Notes: a model not told the origin generated them from the sequence alone. Shown: positions 1 through 12,078, counted from the first letter of the stretch. The stretch is 64,000 nucleotides of DNA from Paguma larvata (GCA_030068075.1 CM057823.1:18076485-18140484), one strand, 5' to 3'. Made by a program: numbers and translations.

Positions 1-345
1 CTTATATATGGAATCTGAGAAAGACGAATAAATAAATGCATAAATAACTTAAAAAAATAATAAAGCTGAACAGAAAGCAAACCGATGGTTGCCAGAGCAG
101 TGGGGGATTGGTGGTCAGTGAAAATAGGTGAAGGGATTAAGAGGTACAAACTTACAAGTATAAAATATAATATGCCATGGGGATGAAATTATAGCATATG
201 AAATACAGTCAATGATATAATTTTATATGGTGACTACACTTATTGTGGTGAGCATTCTGTAACATAAAATTGTCAAATCACTATGTTGTATACCTAAAAT
301 ATATTTTATGTCCACTTCTATTTAAAACAGAAATTCAACCCAAAA
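1..345 (+). mobile_element. L1 3' UTR fragment, entering from outside the window
   Basis: The window opens inside the 3' untranslated region of a carnivore LINE-1. The order of sequence matches the L1 3' UTR: a 'gatggttgccagagcagtgg' stretch, then an 'atacagtcaatgatata' stretch, then 'tcactatgttgtatacct' near the end. The same terminal blocks recur at about 14.5-14.8 kb and 59.6-59.9 kb in this window. No coding capacity remains. The upstream part of this copy lies beyond base 1. Confidence 0.8.
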
Positions 346-780
346 GAACATTATAAATAATTCTACAACAACCAGTTACATAACCTGGATGATGGAGACA
401 AATACTAGGAATATAAAACTACCAAAATTGAACCAAGTACAGAAAGTCAGAACAGACCTATAACACAAAATGAAATCAGTTTTTAGAAATTGCCCAATAA
501 ATAAAAACCCAATATATGATGATTTCATCAGTAACTTCTACCAAATGTCTAAAGACTCGTCACCAATCCTTCTTAAACTTTTCCAAAAAAAAATATGAGA
601 AGCAAGCATTTCCTAACTAGTTCTACATAACTACCATTACCTTGATACCAATACCAAAAAAAAAAAAAAATTCTACAAACCCAATCCTGTTGAATATTAG
701 AAGTTTTGTACAGCATAACCAAGTAGGATTTATTCCAGGAGGGTAAGAGTGATTAAAGAAAAAAGAAAAAAAGAAATCAG

Positions 781-1010
781 GGGCGCCTCGGTGGCTCAGC
801 CGGTTTAGCATCCGACTTTTGTTCAGGTCATAATCTCATGGTTTATGAGTTTGAACCCCAAGTTGGCCTCTGTGCCAACAGCTCGGAGCCTGGAACCTGC
901 TTCAGATTCTGTGTCTCTCTTTCTCTCTGCCCCTACCCTGCTAGTGCTCTGTCTCTGTCTCTCAAAAATAAATAAATATTAAATAAATAAAATTAAAAAT
1001 AATAATAATA
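781..1010 (+). mobile_element. CAN-SINE (felid type)
   Basis: tRNA-derived head (gggcgcctcggtggctcagc), GTTTGAACCCC-like B box, CT-rich region and ATAAATA-rich tail. Flanked by an imperfect target-site duplication, aagaaatca at 771-779 and aagcaatca at 1011-1019. It sits inside the L1 ORF2 remnant. Moderately diverged, so probably fixed. Confidence 0.93.
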
Positions 1011-1920
1011 AAGCAATCAATGTAATACACCAAATTGACAGAATGAAGAGGGAAGAGCTAATCTTATTTGTTCATGTACAAAAAAAATTTGGCAAAAATC
1101 AAGTACCCATTTATATTAAAGAAGATTCAACAAACTCTAAGAAGACAACCTCTTCAACTTGATATAGGACACTTTCGAGAAATGCCAGCTATGATCATAC
1201 CCAATGTGGAAAGACTTCTTTCTCCCTAAGGAATATGAAGAGATATCCTCTTTCCCCACTTCCATTCAACATTTTAGATGTTCTAGCCAGAACATTCATC
1301 AATAAAAATAAAAGACAAGAAAATTTGAAATGAAGGCATAAAACTATCACTATCAAAAATCCTGAAGAATTTAAAAGAAACTATTAGATTAAATGAGTTC
1401 ACCATAGTTGCAGGATCCATGATCAACATTTTGGGTTTTATACACTAACAGTGAACAATCTGAAAGGAATTTAATAAAACAATTCCATTTATAATAGGAT
1501 CAAAAAGAGTAAGATACTTTGGAATAAATTTTACCAAAACAAACAAACAACCCTAAAAATATAAAATATTGTTGAAAGAAGATAAAGAAGACCTAAATAA
1601 ATGGGAAAGCACCGCATGCTTGTATATTGGAATAGTCAGTATTTTTAAGATGATATAATACTTCCCAAAGCAATCTGAAGATTCAATGCAATACCTATTA
1701 AAATCTGTAGTTCTTTCTGCAAAAATAGCAAGCTGATTGTAAAACTCAGATGGAATTGCAAGAGGTCCTAAACAGCCCAAGCAATACTGAAAGAGAAGAA
1801 CAAAGAAGACTCTTATGTTCCAATTTTAAAATTTTCTGTAATGCCACAACAATGGAAACACTGGTACTGACAGCTACAAGTTCCCAACCATTAGGTACTG
1901 GCATAATGCTAAATGTAGAT

Positions 1921-2528
1921 TGTGGGGAATAAATTTAGGAATTTCCTGAGCTTACATCAATGGGTTAACAAGGCTTAGCACAAAAGGACCCAAGAATAGG
2001 TAAACAGGGCAGGGTGAAAGTGCTCCCAGCATAGAACAAAAGCAAAGCGTAGAGTAGAAAGACGCTTCTACAGGGCAAAAGTGTCCGGAACCCATAAACA
2101 GGGCGATAGATCACCAGGACAGGGTGACATTGCCTGGAGCTAATTAGCAAAGGAAAGGTGCCTTGCTGATCCTGAGGGAGCATGCTCTATTGGTCTCATC
2201 CCCTACGCAAGTTAAGATAAACAGACCTGGTGCCTGTCTTAGACATCCATCTGTTCGGCGCCAGGATTTTGTTTTTTAGTGATGCAAATCCCTAACACCA
2301 CGGATCTTTGAAACCCCCTTTCTCTCCCACACTTGAGTTAATGATCACTGTTTCACTGTCTCTTTATGCATATTCTTCATGTTTGTAAGCCTTCTGATCC
2401 TAATAAATATGAAGCAAGGACCTTTACTCAAGGCTCTTGTCTCCTCCCAGGCATCAGCCTCTCTCATATTTAATTCTGCATCCTCTCTTCTTGGACAAGA
2501 GAGAACTTCAGACTCAAAGTCTGTGACA
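1921..2528 (+). mobile_element. Putative solo LTR of an endogenous retrovirus
   Basis: This ~608-bp non-L1 block interrupts L1 ORF2. It begins TGTGGGGAATAA and ends CTGTGACA, giving TGT...ACA termini. It carries AATAAA at 2402-2407 followed by a CT-rich U5-like stretch. L1 sequence resumes soon after ('gacaaaggtgccaag'). Flanking hexamers are GTAGAT and TTGGAT (4 of 6 match), compatible with an eroded target duplication. The termini and family are inferred. No retroviral internal sequence is present. Confidence 0.55.
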
Positions 2529-3055
2529 TTGGATTAAGGCAAAAGAATTGGGAGCTCAAAAAATATACCTGTAATCCTTGTTCTTTTAATTTTGACAAAG
2601 GTGCCAAGAGTATTCAGTAAGAATGGTTTCTTCAGTAAGTGATATTGAGACAACTGGATTTCTACATACAGAATAAAGTTGGACACTTACACCATGTATA
2701 GAAAATTAACTCAAAAGGGATCAAAGCTAAATATAAGAGCTAAAACTTAAAACTCCTACAAATAAAACTTAAATATCTTAAAAATAAACAAAGGTGTAAA
2801 TCTCATGACTTTGGATTTAGCTATGGTTTCTTAGATAGGAAACCAAAAACATGAGCAAAAAAAGAAAATAAACTGAACTAAATCAAAATTAAAAATTTGT
2901 GTGCAAATGACATTATCAAGAGAATGAAAAGACAATCCACAGAAATAGAGAAAACAGTTGTGAATCAAATCTGATCAAGATCAAATATCTCCAGCGTATG
3001 AATAACTTTCAGAAGTCAACAAGAAAATAGTCCCATGTAAAAAAAAAAGAAAAAA

Positions 3056-3498
3056 GTTACAGGTTGAATTATGTCCTTCCAAAAAAATATGTTGAAATCC
3101 TAACACCAGTACCTCAGAATGTCTTCGTTGGGAATGGAATTTTTATAGATGTAATTAGTTAAAATGAGGTCATACTGAAATAGGGTAGGCACTCAATCCA
3201 CTATCACTGGTGCCCTTTTACAAAGGCTGCCATATGAAGACAAAAGGAGAACCCCGTTATCAAGATGGAGGATTGGAACAATGCATCTATATGCTATGAA
3301 TGCCAGAGATCACTAGCAAACGACTAGAATGTAGGAAGGGACACGGCAAGATTCACCTGAAGTCTTCAGAGGGAACAAATGGCCCTGCCTCCATTTTGAG
3401 TTTGGACATCCAACCTTCAGAACATGAGACCATGAATTTCTGTTTTATGTTATCTAGTTTGTGATATTTTATTACAGGAGCCCTAGAAAATTAATACA
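3056..3498 (+). mobile_element. MLT1-type LTR (ERVL-MaLR)
   Basis: Recognised from conserved MLT1 blocks in order: 'acaggttgaattatgtcc', 'atgttgaaatcctaacac', 'agtacctcagaatgt', 'aaaatgaggtcatactg', 'ctgccatatgaagaca', and near the end 'gagccctagaaaattaataca'. It is close to full LTR length. It interrupts the L1 C-terminal ORF2 region, so it inserted after that L1. It is old, with many substitutions. Confidence 0.88.
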
Positions 3499-4125
3499 GT
3501 GAGTGAAGGACCTGAGTAAACATTAGAGCAAAGATATACAAATGGCCAACATGCACATGAAAAGATGCTTACTGTATTTCCTAGGAAATACCACTCAGAA
3601 TAACAGTGAAACACTACTTCACATCCACCAGATGGACGTCATTTAAAAAGAAAAATAAATGTCCTCAAGGATGGAGAAAAATGGGAACCCTAATACATTG
3701 TTGATGAGAATGTCAAGTAAGTAAACTGCTTTGGAGTTTAATGGTTTCTCAAGGAATTAAATGTAATTGTCATACAACCCAGCAATTTCACTCCTAGGTG
3801 TACAACCCCCAAAACTGAAAACAGATATTCAAACAAAAATGTCTTCAAGAATGCATATAGCAGCACTATTTGTAATTGTCAACACATAGAACAACTCAAA
3901 TAGTCATAGGCTGATAAGTGGGTAAAGAAAATGGGTATATTCATACAATGAAACATTGTCTAGCCATAAAAGCAATGAATTATTGATACATGTTATGACA
4001 CGTATGAACCTTGAAACATGCTAAGCAAGAGAATTTAGACACAAAATGTCACATATTATAATATAGCAGGATTCTCTCACAGAGAGATGGGACACTGAGG
4101 CTCTTCTTTCCAGGAAGCAGATTTA

Positions 4126-4360
4126 TATCTATATATATATTATATATATGACTCTATCACAGTAAGATTACACTGAGATGAAATGCCCAGGATAGGAAAA
4201 GCCAGAGACAGAAAGCAGATTAGTGGCTGCCAGGGGACAGAGGGAGGGGAAAGATGTGGAGTGACTGTGTCATGGGTTCAGGGTTTTCTTCCGAGATGAC
4301 AAAAGTCCTATGTGTATATAAATATCTATACATGCACACACACAAACACACACACACATA
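4126..4360. repeat. AT and CA simple repeats in the L1 3' UTR
   Basis: A (TA)-rich tract spans about 4126-4150 and an interrupted (CA)n tract about 4335-4360. Between them lies L1 3' UTR sequence. Both tracts are interrupted, so they are weak markers. Confidence 0.8.
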
Positions 4361-5373
4361 AATAGAATACCCATATTGGTGAAAGGCAACATTTAATCCT
4401 TTTAAAGAAGGGAGTCATTACCCCTGAATGTGTCTCTCCCCATTGTATTCTGCCTTTGTGTAGTAGAAAAGAGGTTGATTGGTATGGAAAGCAAGAGAAA
4501 ATGAGCAAACACTGAGATAAACCAATGCAGAAGAAAGAAATCCAATTAAATGTTGGAGGATAAAATTAATCAACAGTTTTTCAATGTTTAAGTTTTACTG
4601 TAGGAGTTTTAGATACAGAAAAGATGTGCCATATAATTCACTACTTTTCAAATGCATAGCAGTGTCTGTGTGGTAAAGCCCTTTTAGCTTATCACTATGC
4701 AAAGGACAGTAGCCTTGAATAATATCTTAACTGGTGATTGCTTTTCTATCAGCAGCTTTTTGGCCAATTATGAAATAAGATTCATCCTATTTTAAATTTT
4801 TATTTTTTTTTTAATTTCTGGTGCTTCATTTTCACCTAGGATCACTTTTTTTCTGTGACCATCAGGGAAGAAGACATTTCTATGTTTAGTCTATATTTTC
4901 AGATCTCTTTATTAAAGGACAAATATCCTTAATATGTGAACACACGGCCTACCATTCCTCTGGGAGAGAAGGCTGTAGCATGATAGGGAAAACTAATTTT
5001 TGAAACATTTATCAATACTTGACATGTCAATATGCTGTTTTTCAAGTCCAGTCCTATTATATCTCAAAATGAAGGTCGTAGATTTATCTGTCAAATACAG
5101 TTATTCCTATTTGTAAGTTTCAACATAGTTAGCTTTTCAAATTTCTCTGTATTACCATGCGTTAGTGTTTAAGAAATATTAAAATTCAGAATCACTGTAT
5201 TAGGTTGGTTCTTAGATCTCATCAGTTTTTAACATTTGGACATTTTCACCTTGTCCTCGTTATCTATAATTGACGGTGAGCTAGATTATCTTTTAAATAT
5301 TACTTCACAAATGGTTTTACGTTCTACCATTGCAAAATACTTAAGATTTTAAAGGCTTTTTTGGGATATTTTA
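4361..5373. other. AT-rich unique sequence, no gene seen
   Basis: I see no recognisable element here. The stretch contains a T-rich run near 4800-4813 and only short open frames. There is no CpG clustering, splice-like exon or repeat signature I can name. Confidence 0.6.
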
Positions 5374-5653
5374 TAGTTGACCCTTGAACAGGAGGGTTGA
5401 GGTGAAAACTCTACCCAGTTGAAAACCTTCATATAACTTTGACTCTCCCCAAATTAATTACTAATAGCCTACTGTTGACCTGAAGCCAATATATATTGAA
5501 TGTTTATGTATTATATCCTGTGTTCTTATAATAAAGCTAGAGGGGGAAAAAAGCTAAAATCATAAGAGAAAACTCATCTGCAGGACTGTATTTATTTAAA
5601 AAATTCACACATTAGTGGGGACCTGTATAAACCCATGTTTCAAGGATCACTCG
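5374..5653 (-). mobile_element. Tigger2/MER28-type DNA transposon (TcMar-Tigger)
   Basis: Terminal inverted repeats match: 'agttgacccttgaaca' on the left and 'gtttcaaggatcact' on the right, flanked by TA dinucleotides as expected for Tc1/mariner elements. Internal landmarks 'ctaatagcctactgttgacc' and 'ataaagctagag' are in minus-strand order. About 280 bp long, non-autonomous, no transposase. A second copy of the same family in the opposite orientation lies at 51.1-51.9 kb. Confidence 0.78.
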
Positions 5654-5655
5654 TA

Positions 5656-6444
5656 ATCATTTTAACTGATGTGTTCCAAAAGGAGTCTATAAATCTTTGT
5701 AAGACAACACCTTTTACTATTGTGTGAAAAAGGCAGAGGAACAAGATGAAAAAAAGATTTGAGACGGAAGTATAACACCATTGTATTTTTATGGTCATTA
5801 AAAAATCATATAACTTCTTAGCATCGTTATTCTTATTTCCACCTTGAAAATAAAGTAGTGACACTACACCTCCTGCAAGCCGGTTGTGAAATCTAGAAAA
5901 TGATTTTACACATTTATTTGTTTAGGTTTCAAAGTTTTTCTAGCTAGAGACATGGAAGAGTAGAAGGCACAAAATGAGAATTTTTCCAGCCCTTAGAAAC
6001 TGGAATTAGAAGAGTCAACTGCTATTTAACATCTCCAACTTAGAGTTATGTGAAAATAACAGTTCAAAGGAAGTATACCAACACCAGAAAATTCAAGGTA
6101 TCTTCCCTTCACCCCCTTTTGGGGGCAAGTGGGGTTTCCAAGCTATTCCCAAAGATGAAGACACAAAGGTGTAACTTGCCGTTGTGAGTTTCCTCTAGTT
6201 TACATTTCCCTTCCCTTAGTCATAATTGCCCGTAAAGGGAGATTTTATTTTATCAGTTCTTGGTGCCAGCACACAAAAGTTCCCGGGTAGAAGATAAGAC
6301 ATTTTTATGCATTCTGCTTTAAATGTAAACTTGAAAATATAATTCAATTTTGCACTCTGCTACATGATAGGGCATCAAAGAGGAAGTACATAGTTGTAGA
6401 TCTCAAACAAATACAATTTTTATATGGCATCTTTACTTATGGAA
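5656..6444. other. Unique sequence, no gene seen
   Basis: No interspersed repeat or exon recognised. A short CCCCTTTTGGGGG palindrome-like stretch at about 6113-6125 is the only local oddity. Confidence 0.55.
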
Positions 6445-6600
6445 AGTTTGGCACATTAATTAGCTCATTTGATCCTTACAATTTCATATAGTTAATAAGC
6501 CAAGTATAACTTTTTTTAATAGGTATCTAAGGCACAGAGAAAAAAACGCTCCAAAGTTGGTGAGCTATGATGCCTATCCGCTAACTGTTCGTGATTCATC
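6445..6600 (-). mobile_element. MIR fragment
   Basis: Minus-strand MIR landmarks in order: 'ctcatttgatccttacaa', then 'taggtatctaaggcacaga', then a diverged segment where the MIR consensus has the 'ggtcacacagc' block. Strongly eroded, as expected for this ancient tRNA-derived SINE. Confidence 0.6.
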
Positions 6601-7262
6601 CTCTTCTCCTTGAAATTCCTTTTTAAAATACCACATACATATACGTAAACACATGAAAAGTATAAATTCTTAAGTGTTCTTAACAATCAAGTCTATTCAT
6701 ATGCAGTTGTGTCACTTTCTTGAAGGAATTAGCATAAATTGAGGGCAGGTGGATCAGATTCGAAATGATCAAAGAATCTCTGCCGAGATCTTTGAGATGA
6801 AAAGAGCATGAAAGAACATCTTCATTTCCCTCTTCTTGCTTCCACGAATCCCAATGTGCCCCTCACATTACAGATTCTGACCCCCTATTGTCAGGCAGAA
6901 CAACTGGCTAACACCACCTTTGCTTTCAACTAATGAGTTGCTTTTCAAGGACCAAAGCTGCTTCTTCCACCTGACTTTCCTAAGGACTCGGATTTAATAC
7001 ATTCATTCTGGAAACTATAATCAGTATGAAGGTAACAACATAAAGTGAGAAAGAGAAAGTGATAAAAAGTAACAGATATCATTTTTCCAATAATCATGTC
7101 TTTGTAAGGCCCTAGAAATAACAGACAAGACAACAGGCAAGCATCTTGGGGCTTTAATATTAGGTGTTTTCAACTAATCCGCATCCACTATGCCAGGGGA
7201 CTAAAAGTCAAGCTTGACTCAAAAAAGGAAACTATTAAAAAAGATTTTTATAAATTCTAGAA
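6601..7262. other. Unique sequence, no gene seen
   Basis: No element recognised between the MIR fragment and the next SINE. Open frames are short and lack family resemblance. Confidence 0.55.
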
Positions 7263-7272
7263 TCTTCTTTTA

Positions 7273-7477
7273 CATTTTTTTTAATGTTTATTTTTGAGAG
7301 AGAGAGAGAGAGCATAAGCAAGGGAGGAGCAGAGAGAGGGAGACAGAGAATCCTAAGCACGCTCCAGGCTTTGAGCTGTCAGCACAGAGCCCTATGCGGG
7401 GTTCGAACTCATGATCTGAAAAATCATGACCTGAGCTGAAGTCAGATACTCAACCAACTGAGCCACCCAGGTGTCCC
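7273..7477 (-). mobile_element. CAN-SINE (felid type), antisense
   Basis: Starts with the T-rich complement of the tail, has a (GA)n tract at about 7295-7312, and ends with the complemented tRNA head 'gagccacccaggtgtccc'. Probable target duplication: ctagaatcttctttta before the element and a similar copy with a small insertion at 7478-7497. Confidence 0.92.
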
Positions 7478-7497
7478 TAGCATTTTTCTTCTTTTAG

Positions 7498-9569
7498 CCT
7501 GCTGCCAACATTTATCATCACTTGCTGAGCACAATATAAAATGTGCCTTATGCCATACATTTAAAATAATGATTTTAGATTTTTTACCAAAAAAGGGAAG
7601 CATATATTTCCAAATGTACTTCTCCCAAAATGGATTTTTTCCTCATAGAAAGACAATAACTCGCCACGAAAAAGGTGGTTTTCACATAATCAGATTATCT
7701 GGGAGTGAAGTTTCCAGCAGGAAACTCTTTATGCAAGACATTTGCCTTGAGTTATTAGATATACAACAATGAATACAGAATGAGGCATTTAAAAGTTTTC
7801 TGCCTCTGAATTTACATTAATTCTCTTTGAATATTAAACCCCAGATGTTCTTTAGTTCACTTTAATATCATTTCAATATAAGCTTGACTTTAGTAAAACT
7901 TCATTAGGGCTGGAGTTGGGATATTCTGTTTCAGTTATGTCCATATACATCCTGGAAAAGTACTAGGAATAGTCTTTCGTCAGCATTATCTTTTTTCACG
8001 TTACTTTCAGCCACAGAGTAATGGTACTCAGTTTCAGATTACCCAGAAAGAAGTACTGTTATCTGTGGGATCAAGGGAAAAGCCCATCTATCTCCAACAG
8101 GAGGCACCGAAACCTTGGGTAAGGCTTTGTGGTTGGGGTGTGAAGAGGATAGAGACAAACTGGGTAGCAATCCTAAAGAAACCTTGAATTAGAAGATGTA
8201 CTGTCATTAAAGACTCCTGATTTCTATTACTTAATGAGTAATTTATTAATGCTTACTAATAAAGAGAATAAATACCATGGGGCCTATGACCAGCTTGTGT
8301 CACACACATATAAATATCATACCAAATTTACAAAGAAAAACCAGATATTAAATAGCATATTTTTTAAGAAAGTGAAAAAACAATGGGAACCTTGGAAGTA
8401 GTTTGCCGAAGGTGTTATTATTGACCTTTAGATAGGCAATAACAAACACATACAACTATCATCAATTTTTAAAGATAGAGACTCACTTGTACATTTAAAA
8501 GATGTAACGAAAGCCACGCATCAAAGGCATGTTGTAATATGTAAACAAAATATTTCATTCTCTAAGCCAATTTCTTTTACCCTTGTTCTCACAAAAGCAA
8601 AAAAAAAAAAAAAAGAATAAGTCATTTCTTTCTAATTATTAAATTCCCTTCTAATCTTTTCTTATCCATGTGAAATAGTTTGTTTTCCTTTATAAAGTTT
8701 GATTTTCAACTTTTTGGAATAATTAGAAGGCTCTTTCTTTTATCTACTATCCCTATGTTTATCTGATCTGAAGCCAAGCATTTACTGAGCACCAACATTG
8801 CTTTGAAACTATTATGTTTATAGTCCAAGTTTTATCTGAGGTGTTGAGAGGGTAACTTTCTGGCTAAGTTTCAAAAGATAAACGTACCTTTAGTTTCCAT
8901 GTATTTCCATCAGTCTTGGGCTTTTGTCACTCTTCCTACACCAACAGGTACCAGGCACTCAGTCTGCAATCTCAGCATCCACCTAGACAGATTTTGAGAC
9001 AGAGAGATCAGAGGTATAAACATTAGAAGAGGTGATGCAGATCCTTTAACAAGAAACACCTTCTTTCAGTTGGTGGATCTTCTGGAATATAAGAATGGTA
9101 GTAAAAGTCCTCACAATGTTTTTAGAGATTATTCTATGGCACTGGTGAGACGCTTGACATACTCAAAAAATGTGTTCATATGAACAAATGCCCCAAATTT
9201 CAATCGATTGGTCGTTGATTTATTCATTAAATTGTGGTGCTGTACTGCCCAATAGGCGCACTAGTTAGGTGAAAAGCAAAAATGAGGAAATTAAAACTGC
9301 TTTGTGTTTTCAGTATTTCATCAAAATAAACCATGCCTGGAGTAATGTAAAATAAGATGAAAAGGGACATGATTAAGAGAAAAGATTAAAAAGAGATGGC
9401 AGTGCTGAGACAGCCCAGAAAAAAAAATCAAAGCAAAATGGAATTATTAACTGAATTAAAGAGATTAATGAATAGAAGCAATCTGTAGGGAATGAAATCA
9501 GGGTGGTAGAGAGAAGCTTGAGACTATCTAAGAAATCCCAGCAGGGATGAAGATATTGGAACACTGAGA
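7498..9569. other. Unique sequence, no gene seen
   Basis: About 2 kb without a recognised element. It holds an A16 tract at 8599-8614. The last 200 bases, before the L1 at 9570, are A-rich and could be unrecognised L1-adjacent sequence. No exon-like signal was found. Confidence 0.5.
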
Positions 9570-10261
9570 AAAGAATAAAAGATGCAAATTTTCAGTCAAA
9601 AAATAATGGACATCCTTCAAGGGAAACAAAATAAAAAATAAACTGTTGGGACTCCATCAAAATAAAATGCTTCTGCACGGCAAAGGAAACAATCAACAAA
9701 ACTAAAAGGCAGCCTACAAAATGGAAGAAGATCTTTGCAAATGACATTAAATAGTAAAGGGTTAGTAACCAAAATACATAAAGAACTTATAAAGCCCAAA
9801 ACACAAATAATCCAATTAAAAATTGGCAGAAGACATGAACATATATTTTTCCAAAAATGGCAAACAGAGAGGCAACAGACATATGAAAAAGATACTCCAC
9901 ATCACTCATTATCAGGCAAATGCAAATCAAAACTACAATAACATATGGCCTCGCACCTGTCAGAATGGCTAAACTTGACAACTCAGGAAACAACGGATGT
10001 TGGCAAGGATGTAAAAAAAAAAAGGGAAACCCTTTTTGCACTGTTGGGAAGAATGCAAACTGGCGCAGCCACTGTGGAAAACAGTGTGGAGGCTCCTCAT
10101 ATAGTTAAAAATAGAACTACTTAATGATCCAGCAATTGCACTACTAAGTGTTTACCCAAATAATACAAAAATACTAATGCAAAGGGCTACATGCACCTCA
10201 ATGTTTATGGCAGCATTATCAATAATAGCCAAATTATGGAAAAAGCCCAAATGTTCATGGA

Positions 10262-10730
10262 CATGGGGTGTTGAATAAATAGTGTTATAGATATAGATAT
10301 ATAGATAAACATAGATATATATATATTTTTTCATTATAATAGTTTATTTTCAAATTGGTTTACATATAACACCCAGTGTTCATCCCAACACATGCCCTCT
10401 TTAATGCCTGTCACCCCCTCTCCCCCCTCCCCCCTCCCTCACCCCCCTCACCCTCAGTTTTTTTCTTAGTCTTTGAGAGTCTCTTATGTTTTATCTCCCT
10501 CCCTCTCTGTGTCTTTTTTTCCTTTCCCCTCTTCCCCTCCCCCTGGTTTTTGCTTAGTCTCACAAAGTCCACCTATTCGTGGAAACATATGGTATCTGTT
10601 TTTTTCTGACTGACTTATAAACATAGATATATAATTATATGGATTATATATATAAACAGATATAAAATTATATGGATTATATGAATTATATATATATTCA
10701 TTCATATATATATATATATATGGGTATATA
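10262..10730. repeat. AT-rich simple repeat around the nested L1
   Basis: TAGATA/TATA-type microsatellite flanks the antisense L1 insertion (10280-10330 and 10621-10725). It probably expanded inside the host L1 'tatatatacaatgg' region, which then served as an AT-rich L1 endonuclease target. Confidence 0.75.
10322..10616 (-). mobile_element. Felid L1 3' end inserted antisense into older L1
   Basis: Read on the minus strand, this is the terminal part of the recent felid L1. It starts with the end of ORF2 sequence (agtcagtcagaaa...), has the purine-rich 3' UTR and the terminus 'aacactgggtgttatatg', followed by the tail. A perfect 17-bp target duplication (ataaacatagatatata) lies at 10305-10321 and 10617-10633. 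This is a severely 5'-truncated retrotransposition event, about 295 bp long. Confidence 0.9.
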
Positions 10731-10916
10731 TAATGATTACTTAGCCATAAAAAAGAACAAAATATTGTCATTTGCAGAATGACGTACATGGAGCTAGAAA
10801 GTATTATGCTAAGCTAATCAGTCAGAGAAAGACAAATACCATTTGATTTCACTCCTATGTAGAATTTAAGGAATAAAACAAAAGAGCAAAGGGAGAAAAA
10901 AAGCAAGAGAGGCAAA

Positions 10917-10976
10917 CTATAGATCATGACCTAAGCTGAAGCTGGATGCTTACCTGACTGAGCCACTCAGGCACCC
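10917..10976 (-). mobile_element. CAN-SINE head fragment, antisense
   Basis: Only the tRNA-like head remains, complemented: 'gatcatgacctaagctgaag' through 'gagccactcaggcacccc'. It is truncated exactly where L1 3' UTR sequence stops, so a deletion probably removed the rest of the SINE and the end of the L1. Confidence 0.85.
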
Positions 10977-11239
10977 CAGCAATAACAATCATAATATATC
11001 CCTACAACCTATACTAAAAATGGCTAAAAAAGGGAGGAGGAGTAATAAGGTGGTAAAATCCCAGGGTAAGATACATGGGATAAAAAAAATGAACACTTCA
11101 TTTTTTAATTCCATTGTTTTTACTAAAGGTAATTCAACTATTTTTGAAAAAAACATGGAAGTCATCAATTTGTTTAAACATCTGTAAATTCAAAAGATGC
11201 TGGAGAAAAATCGCATCTATTTGTGGTTAAAATGGGCAG

Positions 11240-11909
11240 AAGAGAATTTCCTCAAACTGATAAAGAGCATAAGTAAGCCAAAGTGATCTCCCCCCATTGA
11301 TAATATACTAGAGAGAGCTCTTACCCAGTGCGGTTACAAAAGAAAAATAAATAAAAGTCACCCAGATTAGAAAAGATTAAGTACAACTATCCCAATTCAC
11401 AGATGACATGATTATCTATGTAGAAAATCTTCTTGTAACTGCCAAAAAATGTTATTAGAACTAAAGAGCTTAGCAAGGCTCTAGGATACAAGACCAATAT
11501 ACTGAAATCAGTTGTGCTTCTACATATAAGCACTGGGGAAAAGAATTAGAAAGTGAGGCAAAAAGACCTTTTACCAAACTTTTCAAAACATCTGAAATAC
11601 CTAAGAATAAATCCGATAAAAGAAATCTAAGATTTGTACACTGAAGTCTATAAAACATTGTAGAAATAAATTCAAGAAAATATAAATGCCAAGAGATACA
11701 TTGTGTTCATGGATGGAAGAGTCAATATCATTAAGAATTTACTTCTCCCCAGATGTATCTAGATATTCATGAAATCTAAATCTAAATCTAAATCTAAATC
11801 TAAATCCCAGGAGGCCAGTTGGTTTTTCTTGGTTTTTGTTTTGTTGTTGTTGTTTGTGGTACAAACTGAGAAACTGATTGTAAAGTTGATACAGAAATGC
11901 AAAGGACTG
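11240..11909 (+). mobile_element. Old L1 ORF2 fragment
   Basis: Plus-strand ORF2 landmarks: 'cagatgacatgattatctat' (the AD(D)-like RT block region), 'taagaataaatccgataaaa', and near the end 'acagaaatgcaaaggac'. It contains an AAATCT hexamer array (11772-11806) and a GTT-rich patch at about 11840. The next L1 sequence after the SINE restarts further upstream in ORF2, so this is a separate L1 copy from 12090-14822. Confidence 0.78.
11772..11806 (+). repeat. (AAATCT)n hexanucleotide array
   Basis: About five to six tandem AAATCT units within an L1 ORF2 remnant, nearly perfect. It probably arose by slippage after insertion. Confidence 0.9.
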
Positions 11910-12042
11910 AGGCACCTGGGTGGCTCCGACAGTTAAGCATGTGATTCTTGGCTCAGGTCATGATCTCACAGTTTGTGAGTTTGAGTCTCACTGTCAGTGT
12001 GGAACCTGCTTGGGATTCTCTCTCCCCCTCTCTGCTCTCCTC

Positions 12043-12075
<33 letters not shown>
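11910..12075 (+). mobile_element. CAN-SINE (felid type), tail missing
   Basis: Head 'ggcacctgggtggctccgac', a diverged B-box region 'gtgagtttgagtctc', a shortened middle, and a terminal (CT)n tract of about 35 bp. Flanks aaaggactg (11901-11909) and aaaggagtg (12076-12084) match 8 of 9. The A-rich tail is absent, so either the tail was lost or the CT tract was used as the 3' end. Confidence 0.88.

Positions 12076-12078
<3 letters not shown>

Larger units (their letters stand above)
346..4330 (+). mobile_element. Old L1: ORF2 RT region to 3' UTR, interrupted by SINE, LTR and MLT1
   Basis: Plus-strand L1 ORF2 remnants run in order. The pre-palm and finger region lies at about 380-720, RT-region sequence at 1020-1920, the 'tttgacaaaggtgccaag' block at about 2590, the C-terminal region at 3500-4080, and the L1 3' UTR ('agattagtggctgccagggg') at about 4220. 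Every reading frame is broken by stops and indels, so this is a fossil. It is split by a SINE (781-1010), an LTR (1921-2528) and an MLT1 LTR (3056-3498). All three are younger than this L1. A (TA)n tract at about 4126-4150 and a (CA)n tract at about 4335-4360 mark its 3' end. Confidence 0.85.
9570..10916 (+). mobile_element. Carnivore L1, ORF2 C-terminal region and 3' UTR
   Basis: Plus-strand L1 with well-kept blocks: 'tccatcaaaataaaatgctt', 'gcacctgtcagaatggctaa', 'gcagccactgtggaaaacag', 'gatccagcaattgcacta', then after an insertion 'gccataaaaaagaacaaaat' and 'agtcagagaaagacaaata'. It has frameshifts and stops. It is interrupted by an antisense L1 3' end (10322-10616) and AT-rich simple repeat. 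It is closer to young carnivore L1 than the 1-4 kb copy. Confidence 0.9.
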
